Below, in pieces: positions 26,376 through 35,956 of a DNA stretch of 44,434 nucleotides. The position numbers and the translations under genes were made by a program. This DNA is from Leucobacter ruminantium (GTDB taxonomy: Bacteria > Actinomycetota > Actinomycetes > Actinomycetales > Microbacteriaceae): contig NZ_JAGDYL010000027.1 in NCBI RefSeq assembly GCF_017565705.1, forward strand, positions 1-44,434, given 5' to 3'. The stretch's first letter is position 1; the number at the start of each line of letters is the position of its first letter. The notes below the pieces were generated by a model. That model was not told the DNA's origin and did no database searches. It worked only from the letters and a program-made list of their open reading frames with translations.

Positions 26376-27402
26376 GGCGGCCCCCGTGCTCCTCGGCGAT
26401 GCCGTGCAGCCGTTCGATCACGAGCTCGCGCAGCGCGAGGGGCTCGCGCACCACGGCCTCCGCCCCGTATCCCGCGAGTTCCTCGGCGAGCGCATGCGGG
26501 TCGAGCGTGCGCACTGCGAGCAGGCGTGCGCCGTCTGCGGCGGCGGGCCCGTCCGCGCTCGCGGCGCCGGGCTCGGCGCGTGCGGCCAGCCGCGACTCGG
26601 CCACCGAGCCGAGCCGCACCTCGACGACAGCGCGGTGCCGCTCCCGCTGCGCGAGCAGTTCGGCGACGATGCCGTCGACCCGATCCCTCAGCGAGGGGTC
26701 GAAAGGCTCGGCCTGCACCGACACCGACGACCGGATGCGGGAGAGCAGGAACACACGGCTCGCATCGCGCTCGAGATCCCAGGCGATGAGGTGCCAGCGG
26801 CCGTCTGCGCGGTGCAGGCGCAGCGGCGCGACCCTGCGGCCGAGGGGCTCATCGCGCCCCGGAAGCGCGTAGTCGAAGCGCACGGTGCGGCCGTCGTCGA
26901 TCGCGGACTGCAGGGCGGCGGCTGCCGGCTCGGGAATGCCGAGCATGGGCGCGACGCCGAGGTGCCGCACGTCGAGACCGGCCCCCAGCGACTCGAGCTT
27001 CATCGCGGCGCGCCGCGACTCGGCCGTGAGGCTCCCCTCGCTCCAGGCGAGCGCGGCGAGCCGCAGGAGCATCAACTCGCGACTCGAGAAGCGCAGATCG
27101 CCCGGGAACTGCAGGCGGTCCTTGGAGATCCGGTAGCGCGTGAGCTGGTTGTTGCCCGGCTCGAGCGGCGAATCGATCGTGTCGACCCTGATCCCGAGGG
27201 ATCGCAGCTGCTCCTTGTCGCGCTCGAACTGGCGGTCGAGCGCCGCACTCGCCTCGCCGTGGCGGAAGCGGTCTGCGTAGCCGTAGACCGAGGAGAGCAG
27301 CTCGCGCTTCGTCGCGCCCTCGGGGCTCGCGACGAGCGCGAGCACCAGGCTGAAGATGCGCTGCTCGCTCGGCACCCTCGAGCGCGCCCCGGCCTCCGCC
27401 AA
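26368..27402 (-). CDS. pafB: WYL-domain regulator PafB
   Basis: This 344-residue protein starts with the winged helix SEQRIFSLVLALVASPEGAT, followed by a WYL domain (TVRFDYALPGRDEPLGRRVAP, RWHLIAWDLERDASRVF) and a C-terminal WCX region. I place the start at TTG 27402 because the FKBP stop provides a TGAGG six bases upstream; GTG 27375 is an alternative. With pafC it forms the mycobacterial-type transcription activator of DNA-damage genes. Three iterated octamers lie in or near flexible stretches. Confidence 0.88.
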   Translation of the reverse strand: MAEAGARSRVPSEQRIFSLVLALVASPEGATKRELLSSVYGYADRFRHGEASAALDRQFERDKEQLRSLGIRVDTIDSPLEPGNNQLTRYRISKDRLQFPGDLRFSSRELMLLRLAALAWSEGSLTAESRRAAMKLESLGAGLDVRHLGVAPMLGIPEPAAAALQSAIDDGRTVRFDYALPGRDEPLGRRVAPLRLHRADGRWHLIAWDLERDASRVFLLSRIRSSVSVQAEPFDPSLRDRVDGIVAELLAQRERHRAVVEVRLGSVAESRLAARAEPGAASADGPAAADGARLLAVRTLDPHALAEELAGYGAEAVVREPLALRELVIERLHGIAEEHGGRRA

Positions 27403-27410
27403 GGCGGGCC

Positions 27411-28337
27411 TCAGAAGGCGGCGAGGATGTCGACCACCAGCACGCGAGGCTCGGCGTCGCCCGCGTTCTCGATGATGACCACCTGCGATCCGACGGTCTG
27501 GCCGGTGAGCTCGGGACGGTAGGTGTTGCCGCTCTGCTGGATCTGGTCCTCGTTGCCCAGCAAGCTCGGTCCCTGCTCCCAGGAGTTGCTGATCTGCCTG
27601 CCGTCCCAGCCGACCTCGAGCACCTGGGCGACGATGTTGGAGTCGGACGAGACCTCGTCGCCGTCGCCCTCGATGCGCACCGCGGTCGAGGTGCCGGAGG
27701 GCGCCGAATTCGGCGGCAGCACGATGCCGGGGCGGCCCTCGTCGTTGGTGACGACTGCGGGGAAGCCCGCGGGAAGGCCGCGCGCGGCGCCCTTCGCAGA
27801 GAGCGGCGACACCGAGTCCACGTCGAAGATGCCGACGAGCGGAGCGTTCTCCGTGCCGCCCAGCTGCATGCTGATCGGTGCCGCGTCCTGCGGCGCGAAG
27901 CCGACCACGATGCGCTCGCCGGGAACCGCGCAGCGCACGGACTCCGTGAGCGGGTTCGCCTGCTCGTCGTCGATGATCATGAACTCCGATGCTCCGCTCT
28001 GGAAGCCGCCGCTCGCGTAGAGCTGCTTGCCGCTCGCCGCGTCGAAGAACGCCATCTTCACTCCGACGAGGGTGCCGTCCTCGGCGCGGCGCTCCGAGTC
28101 GTCGCCGTCGGCCTCGCTCACGACGGTGCGCTGCGAGCTCACGATGTCGACGTCGGAGGGCACCTTCACCTGCGGCAGCTCGCCGAACCCGCCGAGCACC
28201 GTGACGCTGTCGCTGAGCGCGCCGGGCTGCATGCCGGTCGCGCAGTCGCCGGCGGAGGCCTGCTGCGCGCCGCATGCGGTGAGTCCGGTGAGGAGCAGAG
28301 CTGCGGCCGCGGTGGCCGGAACGATGCGACGGAGCAT
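27411..28337 (-). CDS. FKBP-type peptidyl-prolyl isomerase lipoprotein
   Basis: This 308-residue exported lipoprotein has signal peptide LLRRIV-type basic start, hydrophobic core, and lipobox LTGLTAC with the lipidated Cys at about residue 22. Two degenerate FKBP-like domains follow; the second ends with SWEQGPSLLG and VGSQVVIIENAGDAEPRVLVVDIL. Active-site residues look eroded, so it may be a chaperone without isomerase activity. The ATG has a GAGAGG SD. A weak -10 (TAGGAT, 28422-28427) lies about 85 bases upstream. Confidence 0.82.
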   Translation of the reverse strand: MLRRIVPATAAAALLLTGLTACGAQQASAGDCATGMQPGALSDSVTVLGGFGELPQVKVPSDVDIVSSQRTVVSEADGDDSERRAEDGTLVGVKMAFFDAASGKQLYASGGFQSGASEFMIIDDEQANPLTESVRCAVPGERIVVGFAPQDAAPISMQLGGTENAPLVGIFDVDSVSPLSAKGAARGLPAGFPAVVTNDEGRPGIVLPPNSAPSGTSTAVRIEGDGDEVSSDSNIVAQVLEVGWDGRQISNSWEQGPSLLGNEDQIQQSGNTYRPELTGQTVGSQVVIIENAGDAEPRVLVVDILAAF

Positions 28338-28462
28338 GGAGGACCTCTCGGAAGTGCCGGTGCCGGCGTCGCCGGTGATGGCGGCGCCCGCGTTCGAAAC
28401 GGAGTCGGAGCGAACCCGGCTATCCTATCGAACCCGGGCTGGGGATGAGACGGGTGGGCCGA

Positions 28463-30262
28463 TCACCCATCCGCGGAGCCGCCTCGCTCCCGCTGCTCCG
28501 CGATGCGCCGCGCCTCGCGCGCCTTCTTGCGCAGCACCTTCTCGCTCTTGCCGCGCTCGCCGACCGCCTCGGGCTTCCACACCTCCGAGGCGTCGGCCCC
28601 ACCGAGGTCGGGCAGCCAGCTGGCGAGGTCCGCGTCGGTGAAGTCGCTCTTGGAGGCGCGGCGCTTGAGGTCGGGCAGCACGGCGCCAGGGGCGAGCCTG
28701 CGCGCGGTCAGCAGGAAGCCCGTGTGCGCGACCATGCGGTGGTCGGGTCGCACCGCGAGCCCCTCGACGTGCCAGCCGCGCACCATCGTCTCAGAGGACT
28801 GCGGGTGGGTGTACGCGCCGCTGCGACGGATCTGCTCCGCGGTGCGCGAGAGCTGGGTGACGGTCGCGACGTAGCAGATGAGCACGCCCCCGGGCTTCAG
28901 CGCCTCGGCTGCAGCGTCGACGCACTCCCAGGGGGCGAGCATGTCGAGCACGACCCGGTCGACGCTGCCCGGCTCGCAGGCTGCGGGCAGCGTCTCCTGC
29001 AGGTCGCCGACCGTGACCGTCCAGTTGTCGGGAGTACTGCCCGAGAAGGCCGCGGCGTTCGCCCTGGCGATCTCGGCGAACTCCTCGCGGCGCTCGAACG
29101 AGAACAGCTCGCCCGCGGGGCCGATGGCGCGCAGCAGATGCAGCGACAGCGCGCCCGAGCCGACGCCGGCCTCCACCACGCGGGCCCCGGGGAAGATGTC
29201 GGCGAGCGAGACGATCTGCGCCGCGTCCTTCGGGTAGACGATGGCGGCGCCCCTCGGCATCGACATCACGAAGTCGGAGAGCAGCGGCCGCAGCGCGAGA
29301 TACTCCTCGCCGCTGCTGTTCGCGACGACCGAGCCGTCGGGCAGCCCGACGATCTCGGCGTGGCGGATCATCCCGCGGTGGCTGTGGAACTCTCCGCCCT
29401 CGACGAGGGTGATCGTGTTGAGGCGGCCCTTGGGGCCGGTGAGCTGCACGCGGTCGCCGTATCCGAGGGGCCCGCTGAGGGCGGGAGCGGGCTCGGGGGC
29501 GTTCCGGGAAGCGGGCTCCGGGGCGTTCTCCGGCCCGGCTGCCGTCTCGGGCGAGGGATCCGCGGCGCGCGAGGGATCGGCGTGACGCGCGAACGCCTCG
29601 GCGATCTGCGCCGCGTCGACGCCTGCGAGCGTCGGCCAGAGCTCGTGCTTGGGTGCGTCCGAGAGATCCAGAAGGTTCGGCACGCCGACGGTCACCGCAC
29701 CCGAGGCGAATGCGGAGTTCAGGCCGGTCACCGAATCCTCGATCGCCAGGCAGGCCTCGATGGGCACGCCGGCGAGCGCCGCACCGCGCAGGTAGGGATC
29801 GGGGTGGGGCTTCTCGTGCGCCACCTCGTCGCCCGCGATGACACCGGAGAACATCCCTTCGGGCAGCAGCCGCACGACGGTGTCGGCGATGCCGCGCACC
29901 GACATCGTGACGAGCACGCAGGGAACGCCCGCGTCGCGCAGCGACTGCAGCAGCTCCACAGCTCCCGGGCGCCAGTCGGGCCTCGTCGCGAGCAGGCCGG
30001 CGATCACGCTCGTCGCCCACTCGTCGATGATCTCGTCGACCGTCAGCCGCACGCCGAGGTCGCGGAAGAGCTGCGCCGAGGTGCGCAGGCCGGATCCCAC
30101 GATCCGATCCCGCAGCTCCGTCGTCATCTCGATGCCGTAGCGGGCCAGCATCGCGACCTCGGCTTCCAGCCACAACGGTTCGGAATCGATCAGGGTGCCG
30201 TCCATGTCCCACAGCACGGCGGCGGGGGTGCGCTCAGTCGGGAGTGTGTTCACCATTCCCAT
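28463..30262 (-). CDS. trmI: HAD-family phosphatase fused to tRNA (adenine-58-N1)-methyltransferase TrmI
   Basis: This is one 599-codon frame. Residues 1 to about 225 are a HAD subfamily IA phosphatase: nucleophile D19 and D21 in LWDMDGTLID, motif II VLVTMS, and motifs III/IV around HEKPHPDPYLRG and AIEDSVTG. Residues 226-266 are a repetitive Pro/Ala linker (ADPSRAADPSPE, then two NAPEPA-type units). TrmI begins near residue 267 (GYGDRVQLTGPKGR) with FVMSMPRGAAIVYPKDAAQI and SAM motif VEAGVGSGALSLHLL. No ATG, GTG or TTG lies in frame in the linker. ATG 30256 is an alternative start. Confidence 0.9.
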   Translation of the reverse strand: MGMVNTLPTERTPAAVLWDMDGTLIDSEPLWLEAEVAMLARYGIEMTTELRDRIVGSGLRTSAQLFRDLGVRLTVDEIIDEWATSVIAGLLATRPDWRPGAVELLQSLRDAGVPCVLVTMSVRGIADTVVRLLPEGMFSGVIAGDEVAHEKPHPDPYLRGAALAGVPIEACLAIEDSVTGLNSAFASGAVTVGVPNLLDLSDAPKHELWPTLAGVDAAQIAEAFARHADPSRAADPSPETAAGPENAPEPASRNAPEPAPALSGPLGYGDRVQLTGPKGRLNTITLVEGGEFHSHRGMIRHAEIVGLPDGSVVANSSGEEYLALRPLLSDFVMSMPRGAAIVYPKDAAQIVSLADIFPGARVVEAGVGSGALSLHLLRAIGPAGELFSFERREEFAEIARANAAAFSGSTPDNWTVTVGDLQETLPAACEPGSVDRVVLDMLAPWECVDAAAEALKPGGVLICYVATVTQLSRTAEQIRRSGAYTHPQSSETMVRGWHVEGLAVRPDHRMVAHTGFLLTARRLAPGAVLPDLKRRASKSDFTDADLASWLPDLGGADASEVWKPEAVGERGKSEKVLRKKAREARRIAEQRERGGSADG

Positions 30263-30370
30263 ACTACCGCCGCTCGATCCCTCGCCCGGCCTGCGGCCGC
30301 CCGTCCGAGGGCTAGTCTTGAGGCTGAACCCGAAAAGCCCCGGCACCCCGACCAGAAGGAGCACCGCCCA

Positions 30371-31294
30371 GTGAGCGACACCCCCGCCCGTTCGAGCCGC
30401 CCCCGCGTGCTCATCATGGCCTTCCAGGGCTGGAGCGACGCCGGTGACGCGACGACCGAGGTGCTGCAGCACCTCGCGGGGCTCACGGACGCCGAGGTGC
30501 TGCACGTGATCGCGGCCGAGGGCTACGTCGACTTCCAGGTGCACCGCCCCAAGCTGCTCTTCGACGCGGAGGGCAAGCGCGTGCTCGAGTGGCCCGACAC
30601 GCGCCTCTACGGCATCGTGCAGCGCCCGGGCGAGGAGCCCGACCCCGACGCCGAGACGGTGCGCCTGCTCGACGGCTCCCCCGTCACCGACCTGTTCCTG
30701 CTCGCGGGCGTCGAGCCCGCCCGCGACTGGCAGACCTTCGCCGACGAGATCGTCGAGGTGATCGACGCCTGGAGCATCGACAGCGTCATCATCCTGGGGT
30801 CCATGTTCTCCGACGCGCCGCACTCGAGGCCGATCGTCACCTCGGTGTCGACCGAGAGCGCCGCGCTGCGCGCCGAAACGGGAGCCGTGCGCAGCAGCTA
30901 CGAGGGGCCGGTGGGCATCGCGACGGTCATCGACCTGGCCCTCGCCGACGCGGGCATCGAGACGATCTCGCTGTGGGCCCAGGTGCCGCACTACGTGCAC
31001 AGCACCCCGTCGCCGAAGGCGACCCTCGCGCTCCTCGACAAGCTGGAGGAGCTGCTCGACATCGTGATCCCCCGCGGCGAGCTGCTCGCGCAGGCGAACG
31101 AGTGGGAGGCGAACATCAACCGCATCGCGGCGGCCGACGAGGATATGTCGCGCTACATCCGCAGCCTCGAGGAGTCGCGCGACGAGGCGCTGGCCGCGGA
31201 GACGACGGGCGACGCGATCGCACTGGAGTTCGAAAAGTTCCTCGAGGGCGGCCGCGCGGAGAACGCCGAGCCCCCCTCCGACGAGGAGGAGTAG
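30371..31294 (+). CDS. PAC2-family protein (proteasome assembly chaperone-like)
   Basis: This 307-residue PAC2 domain protein has RVLIMAFQGWSDAGDATTEVL, PVTDLFLLAGVEPARDW, VIILGSMFSDAPHSRP and WAQVPHYVHSTPSPKATLAL. The C-terminal third is helical and acidic (EDMSRYIRSLEESRDEAL). GTG 30371 follows AAGGAG at nine bases. Bacterial PAC2 proteins are conserved in actinobacteria beside pup/proteasome or trmI genes; their role is unclear. It is divergent from the HAD-TrmI gene with a 108-base shared region containing one octamer (30276). Confidence 0.9.
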   Translation: MSDTPARSSRPRVLIMAFQGWSDAGDATTEVLQHLAGLTDAEVLHVIAAEGYVDFQVHRPKLLFDAEGKRVLEWPDTRLYGIVQRPGEEPDPDAETVRLLDGSPVTDLFLLAGVEPARDWQTFADEIVEVIDAWSIDSVIILGSMFSDAPHSRPIVTSVSTESAALRAETGAVRSSYEGPVGIATVIDLALADAGIETISLWAQVPHYVHSTPSPKATLALLDKLEELLDIVIPRGELLAQANEWEANINRIAAADEDMSRYIRSLEESRDEALAAETTGDAIALEFEKFLEGGRAENAEPPSDEEE

Positions 31295-31319
31295 GCGGCG
31301 CGAATCCTCCGCGTTCTCC

Positions 31320-32588
31320 CTAGAGCTTGACGCCGAGCAGCGCGTCGACCGCGGCGGACAGCAGCTCCGCATCGTCCACGCCGCGATCGAGCGCGGCATC
31401 GAGCGTCGCGAGCATCACGGGGGTGTCGAGGTCGTTGGCGATCGCGGCGCGCAGCTGCTGCAGCACGCCGACCGAGGAGACGGGATCCGCGCTCTCGCGG
31501 GCGAGGCCGTCGCGCCAGGCCTCCAGCCGGCGCTCGGCGACGCCGAGGTCCTCGTCGCGCCACTCCCACTCCGAGCGGTAGTGGTGCGCCAGCAGGCCGA
31601 GGCGGATGGCCGAGGGATCGGCCGGGCGCCCGCACTGGCCCGGGTGCTCCCCGTCGAGCAGCTTCGACACGAAGACGAGGTTGCCGCGCGACTTCGACAT
31701 CTTGTGCCCCTGGTACGAGATGAGACCGGCGTGGCAGTACGCGTGCGCGAGCGGAGTGCCGGAGAGCGCGGTCGCGTGCGCCGCGGTGAACTCGTGGTGC
31801 GGGAAGACGAGGTCGGATCCGCCGCCCTGCACCGTGAAGGCGCCGCCGAGGGCGCCCGTCGCGATGACCGAGCACTCCACATGCCAGCCGGGGCGCCCCT
31901 CGCCCACGGAGCTCTCCCAGCTCGGCTCGCCCGGGCGGGCGGAGCGCCACAGCAGCGGGTCGAGGGGGTCGCGCTTGCCCGGGCGCTCGGGATCGCCGCC
32001 GCGCTCGGCGCTCAGCCGCAGCATGAGCTCGCGATCGTAGGGCGCGACGTCGCCGAGCCGCCACTGGGATTCGCGCTCCGCGGCCCGGGTGTCGAAGTAG
32101 ATGTCGTCGCCCGCGGCTCCCTCGGTGGGCACGGCGTAGGCGAAGCCGAGGTCCTGCAGCCCGCGCACCGCGGCGGCGATCTCGTCGATCTGCTCGGTGA
32201 CCGCGATGTAGTGCTCGGGAGGGATCATGCCCATCCGGAACATGTCCGAGCGGAAGAGGCCGATCTGCTCGTCGGCGAGGGTGCGCCAGTCGACGCCCGT
32301 GGCGTCGGCGCGCTCGAGCAGCGGGTCGTCGACGTCCGTGATGTTCTGCGCGTAGACCGTCTCGATCCCGGCGTCGCGCCACGCGCGCTGCATGATGTCG
32401 AAGGCGAGGTAGGTGAAGGCGTGCCCGAGGTGGGTCGCGTCGTAGGGCGTGATGCCGCAGACGTAGAGCAGCGCACGGCCCTCGGGGATCGCGGGGTGCT
32501 CCATGCGACCCGTGGCCGTGTTGAAGAGCCGCGGCAGGGATCCCTCGCCCGGAAGCTCGGGCAGCTCGGGGGGCGTCCAGGTTCTCAC
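31320..32588 (-). CDS. mshC: Cysteine--1-D-myo-inosityl 2-amino-2-deoxy-alpha-D-glucopyranoside ligase
   Basis: This 422-residue class I aminoacyl-tRNA-synthetase-like enzyme attaches Cys to GlcN-Ins in mycothiol synthesis. The HIGH-like motif [24 protein letters not shown], and zinc/Cys-binding residues ([26 protein letters not shown]) mark it as MshC rather than CysS. GTG 32588 overlaps the uppP stop by GTGA. It supports an actinobacterial host with mycothiol. The uppP-mshC adjacency is conserved in the phylum. Confidence 0.95.
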   Translation of the reverse strand: MRTWTPPELPELPGEGSLPRLFNTATGRMEHPAIPEGRALLYVCGITPYDATHLGHAFTYLAFDIMQRAWRDAGIETVYAQNITDVDDPLLERADATGVDWRTLADEQIGLFRSDMFRMGMIPPEHYIAVTEQIDEIAAAVRGLQDLGFAYAVPTEGAAGDDIYFDTRAAERESQWRLGDVAPYDRELMLRLSAERGGDPERPGKRDPLDPLLWRSARPGEPSWESSVGEGRPGWHVECSVIATGALGGAFTVQGGGSDLVFPHHEFTAAHATALSGTPLAHAYCHAGLISYQGHKMSKSRGNLVFVSKLLDGEHPGQCGRPADPSAIRLGLLAHHYRSEWEWRDEDLGVAERRLEAWRDGLARESADPVSSVGVLQQLRAAIANDLDTPVMLATLDAALDRGVDDAELLSAAVDALLGVKL

Positions 32589-33469
32589 AGCGCACCTCCG
32601 ACGGACGCATCCGCGGCGCCGGCCGCGACGGCCGCCCCGCCCTCGGGAGACAGCACGCCCGTGACGAGCAGCACGATGATCGCGATGCCGAGCAGCAGCC
32701 GGTAGACGACGAAGGGCATGAAGCTGCGCTTCGAGATGTAGCCCATGAAGAACTTGATGACGAAGATCGCGATGACGAACGCGATGACCGTCGCGACGAG
32801 GGTCATCGACATCGGCGCGCCGCCGCTCGGATCCTTGATCTCCTTGAAGAGCTGGAAGAAGCCCGAGCCGAGCACCGCGGGGATCGCGAGCAGGAACGAG
32901 TAGCGGGCCGCGGCCTCGCGGCGGTATCCCATGAAGAGGCCCGCGGTGATCGTGCCGCCCGAGCGGGACACGCCGGGGATCAGCGCGAGCGCCTGGGCGA
33001 AGCCGTAGATGAGGCCGTGCTTCCAGGTGAGCTGCTCGAGGGGGCGCACCTTCGTGCCCACCCGGTCGGCGAGACCGAGCAGCAGGCCGAATGCGATGAG
33101 CATGGTCGCGGTGAACCACAGCGAGCGCAGCGTCGTCTCGATCGCGTCCTGGAAGACGAGGCCGAGCACCACGATGGGCACCGAGCCGAGGATGATCCAC
33201 CAGCCCATGAGCGCGTCCGGGTCGTTGCGCGGCACGATGGCTCCCGACAGGGATCGGAACCAGCGGCCGATGATGCGCACGATGTCGCGCCAGAAGAAGA
33301 CGATGACCGCTGCCTCGGTGCCGATCTGAGTGATCGCGGTGAAGGCGGCCCCCGCGTCGCCGATGCCCATGAGCTCGCTCGCGATGCGCAGGTGCGCGCT
33401 CGACGAGATCGGCAGGAACTCGGTGAGCCCCTGGAGGATGCCGAGGATGATCGCCTCGAAGATGTTCAT
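32585..33469 (-). CDS. uppP: Undecaprenyl-diphosphate phosphatase
   Basis: This 294-residue integral membrane phosphatase recycles undecaprenyl pyrophosphate for cell-wall synthesis. Family motifs are present: [20 protein letters not shown] with the catalytic Glu region and [17 protein letters not shown]. About eight transmembrane helices are seen. AAAGGA precedes the ATG. It is coupled to mshC by a 4-bp overlap and separated from the upstream peptidase by a hairpin-rich 96-base gap. Confidence 0.96.
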   Translation of the reverse strand: MNIFEAIILGILQGLTEFLPISSSAHLRIASELMGIGDAGAAFTAITQIGTEAAVIVFFWRDIVRIIGRWFRSLSGAIVPRNDPDALMGWWIILGSVPIVVLGLVFQDAIETTLRSLWFTATMLIAFGLLLGLADRVGTKVRPLEQLTWKHGLIYGFAQALALIPGVSRSGGTITAGLFMGYRREAAARYSFLLAIPAVLGSGFFQLFKEIKDPSGGAPMSMTLVATVIAFVIAIFVIKFFMGYISKRSFMPFVVYRLLLGIAIIVLLVTGVLSPEGGAAVAAGAADASVGGAL

Positions 33470-33482
33470 CGTGTCCTTTCCT

Positions 33483-33541
33483 GGCGGCGCCGTGCAGCGC
33501 CGCCTCCGCCCGCGCTGCGGAGCGGGCGGCCGCGGGCCGCC
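33483..33541 (-). terminator. Three GC-rich hairpins between the M20 peptidase and uppP
   Basis: GGCGGCGC (33483-33490) pairs with GCGCCGCC (33497-33504). CCGCCCGC (33506-33513) pairs with GCGGGCGG (33522-33529). GGCGGCC (33525-33531) pairs with GGCCGCC (33535-33541) and competes with the second. They follow the peptidase stop and probably terminate it. There is no U-tract. Confidence 0.6.
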
Positions 33542-33565
33542 GTCCAGAATAGCCCAGGGCGGGCG

Positions 33566-34879
33566 TCAGTAGCTGCGGAGCAGATCGACGAGCACGCGGT
33601 GGCCGAAGTCGAGCGCGTCGAGGGGCACGCGCTCGTCGACGCCGTGGAACATGCCGGGGAAGTCGAGATCGGCCGGGAGGCGCAGCGGCGCGAAACCGTA
33701 GCCCGCGATGCCGAGCCGCGCGAGCGACTTGTTGTCGGTGCCCCCGGAGAGCAGGTAGGGCAGCACGCGGGCCTCGGGGTCGTGGCGCCTGAGGCTCGCG
33801 ACCATCGCGTCGACGAGCTCGCCGCCGAACGGCACCTCGAGCCCGATGTCGGAGTGCACGGACTCGATCTCGATGTCGTCGCCGACGGTCGCCCGGATCT
33901 CGGCGAGCACGTCGGCCTGGTCCACGGGCAGCGCGCGCACGTCGACGAGCGCCTCGGCGGTGTCGGGGATGACGTTGTGCTTGTAGCCCGCGGCGAGTCC
34001 GGTCGGGTTGCTCGTCGTGCGCAGGCTCGCCTGGATGAAGCCGCCGCCCTTGCCGAGGCGCAGCACGATCTCCTCGGGGTCGACCTGCTGCGGGTCCTCG
34101 TCGAGGATGCGCGCGAGCTCGGCGACGAGCTCGCGCGTCGTCTCGCACAGCCGCAACGGCCACTCGTGGCGCCCGAGCGCCGCGATGGCCTCGGCGAGGC
34201 GGGTCACGGCGTTGTCGTGCCACACGCGCGAGCCGTGCGCCGCGGTGCCGCGGGCGCGCAGGCGGATCCAGTCGAGCGACTTCTCACCGGTCTGGATCAG
34301 GTAGGCGCGCGTGCCTGCGACGTCGATGGAGTAGCCGCCGACCTCGCTGATGGCCGTCGCCGCCCCCGCGAACAGCTCGGGGTGGTGGTCGACCAGGTAG
34401 CTCGCGCCGTACACGCCGCCCGCCTCCTCGTCGGCGAAGAACGCCACGATCACGTCGCGGCGAGGCCGCTCGCCGGCTCGCAGCAGCTCCGCGACGGAGG
34501 TCAGGATCATCGCGTCCATGTCCTTCATGTCCACGGCGCCGCGCCCCCACAGCATCCCGTCCTTCACGACTCCCGCGAAGGGATCGACGCTCCAGTTCGC
34601 AGGGTCGGCGGGCACGACGTCGAGGTGGCCGTGCAGCACGAGCGCGGGCAGCTCCGGGTCGAGGCCCGCCACGCGCGCGACGACGCTCGCGCGACCGGGA
34701 GCCGACTCGATGATCCGCGGCTCGAGCCCGATCCCTCGCAGGTAGTCGGCCACGTAGTCGGCGGCCGGGCGCTCGGGGTTCGCGTCGCCGCCGCCGCGGT
34801 TCGAGGTGTCGATGCGGATGAGGTCGCGCGCGATCCTGGCGGTATCCGAGAGCGCCTGCTCGTTCGTCTCGATGGTCAT
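33566..34879 (-). CDS. M20/M25/M40-family metallopeptidase
   Basis: This 437-residue di-zinc peptidase has LVLHGHLDVVPAD (zinc His and catalytic Asp), GRGAVDMKDMDAM (bridging Asp), AFFADEEAGGVYGA (catalytic Glu-Glu), and a C-terminal zinc His region (GVDERVPLDALDFGHRV). A dimerisation/lid domain lies between about residues 190 and 320. It probably acts on cytoplasmic dipeptides or acylated amino acids. The ATG has a weak GGAACC. It is divergent from the DMT exporter. Confidence 0.92.
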   Translation of the reverse strand: MTIETNEQALSDTARIARDLIRIDTSNRGGGDANPERPAADYVADYLRGIGLEPRIIESAPGRASVVARVAGLDPELPALVLHGHLDVVPADPANWSVDPFAGVVKDGMLWGRGAVDMKDMDAMILTSVAELLRAGERPRRDVIVAFFADEEAGGVYGASYLVDHHPELFAGAATAISEVGGYSIDVAGTRAYLIQTGEKSLDWIRLRARGTAAHGSRVWHDNAVTRLAEAIAALGRHEWPLRLCETTRELVAELARILDEDPQQVDPEEIVLRLGKGGGFIQASLRTTSNPTGLAAGYKHNVIPDTAEALVDVRALPVDQADVLAEIRATVGDDIEIESVHSDIGLEVPFGGELVDAMVASLRRHDPEARVLPYLLSGGTDNKSLARLGIAGYGFAPLRLPADLDFPGMFHGVDERVPLDALDFGHRVLVDLLRSY

Positions 34880-34981
34880 GGTTCCAGGGTAGCCCGTGCC
34901 GCCGACACGCCAGCCCGGATCCGTAGCAGGCCCGTAACACGGTACGCTCGCTGGGGGCGACGGCGGAGGAGAGGAATCAGC

Positions 34982-35956
34982 GTGCGCACGACGGCTACGT
35001 CACGGCGGCTTCCGGTCGCCGGCTTCCTGCTCGCAGTCGCCTCGGCGGCGAGCTTCGCGCTCTCCGGCATCTTCGCGAGCGCGCTCATGGAGGCCGGTTG
35101 GTCTCCGGGCGCCACCACCACCGCTCGCCTCGTGCTGGCGGCGCTCGTACTGCTCGTGCCCACGCTCGTGTCGCTGCGCGGCCGGTGGATCCTCGTGCTG
35201 CGCGGGTGGCGACCCGTGCTGCTCTTCGGGCTGCTCGCGGTCGCGGGCTGCCAGCTCGCCTTCTTCATCTCGGTGCGGTTCATCCCGCCGAGCCTCGCGC
35301 TGCTGATCGAGTTCATGGGGCCCGTGCTGCTCGTGTTCTGGATGTGGGCGCGCACGCGCGTCGCCCCCTCGCCGCTGACGCTGCTCGGGGCGGCGCTCGC
35401 CGTGGGCGGCCTCGCCGCCATATCCGGCATCGGCGCGGGCGCGGCGCTGCATCCGCTCGGCATCCTCTTCGGGCTCGTCGCCGCGATCGGCAACGCCGTC
35501 TACTACGCGGCCGGATCGTCGAGCTCGCACGGGATCCCTCCCCTGCCCTTCGTCGGCCTCGGGCTCGGCGTCGCGGCGATCGTCATGAGCGCGGTCTCGC
35601 TGACCGGCCTGCTGCCGTTCACCGCCACGGCGGAGCCCGTCGTCATCGCGGGCACGAGTCTCTCCCCCGCCCTCGCCATCGCCGGCATGGTGCTCATCTC
35701 GACCGTCACCTCCTACGTGCTGGGCGTCGCGGCGTCCCGGCGGCTGGGCGCGACGCTCGCGAGCTTCACCGGGTACTCCGAGTCGCTCTTCGGCATCTTC
35801 TGGACGATCGTGCTGCTCGCGATCCTCCCGACCGGTCTGCAGTGGCTGGGCGCCGCGCTCATCATCGCGGGCGTCGTGACCGTGCGCATCGGCGAGCTCG
35901 TCGGCTCGCGGCGCGCGCGGGCGACGCGGGAGCCGGCACCGCAGGAGCCGTCGTGA
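34982..35956 (+). CDS. DMT-superfamily (EamA) exporter
   Basis: This 324-residue protein has ten transmembrane helices arranged as two EamA halves, the second starting near ALHPLGILFGLVAAIGNAVY. The family's helix-4 motif region is FISVRFIPPSLALLIEFMGP. The C-terminal tail is basic. GTG 34982 follows GAGAGGA at six bases. The substrate is unknown; amino-acid or metabolite export is typical. The stop overlaps the next SDR start (GTGA). Confidence 0.9.
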   Translation: MRTTATSRRLPVAGFLLAVASAASFALSGIFASALMEAGWSPGATTTARLVLAALVLLVPTLVSLRGRWILVLRGWRPVLLFGLLAVAGCQLAFFISVRFIPPSLALLIEFMGPVLLVFWMWARTRVAPSPLTLLGAALAVGGLAAISGIGAGAALHPLGILFGLVAAIGNAVYYAAGSSSSHGIPPLPFVGLGLGVAAIVMSAVSLTGLLPFTATAEPVVIAGTSLSPALAIAGMVLISTVTSYVLGVAASRRLGATLASFTGYSESLFGIFWTIVLLAILPTGLQWLGAALIIAGVVTVRIGELVGSRRARATREPAPQEPS

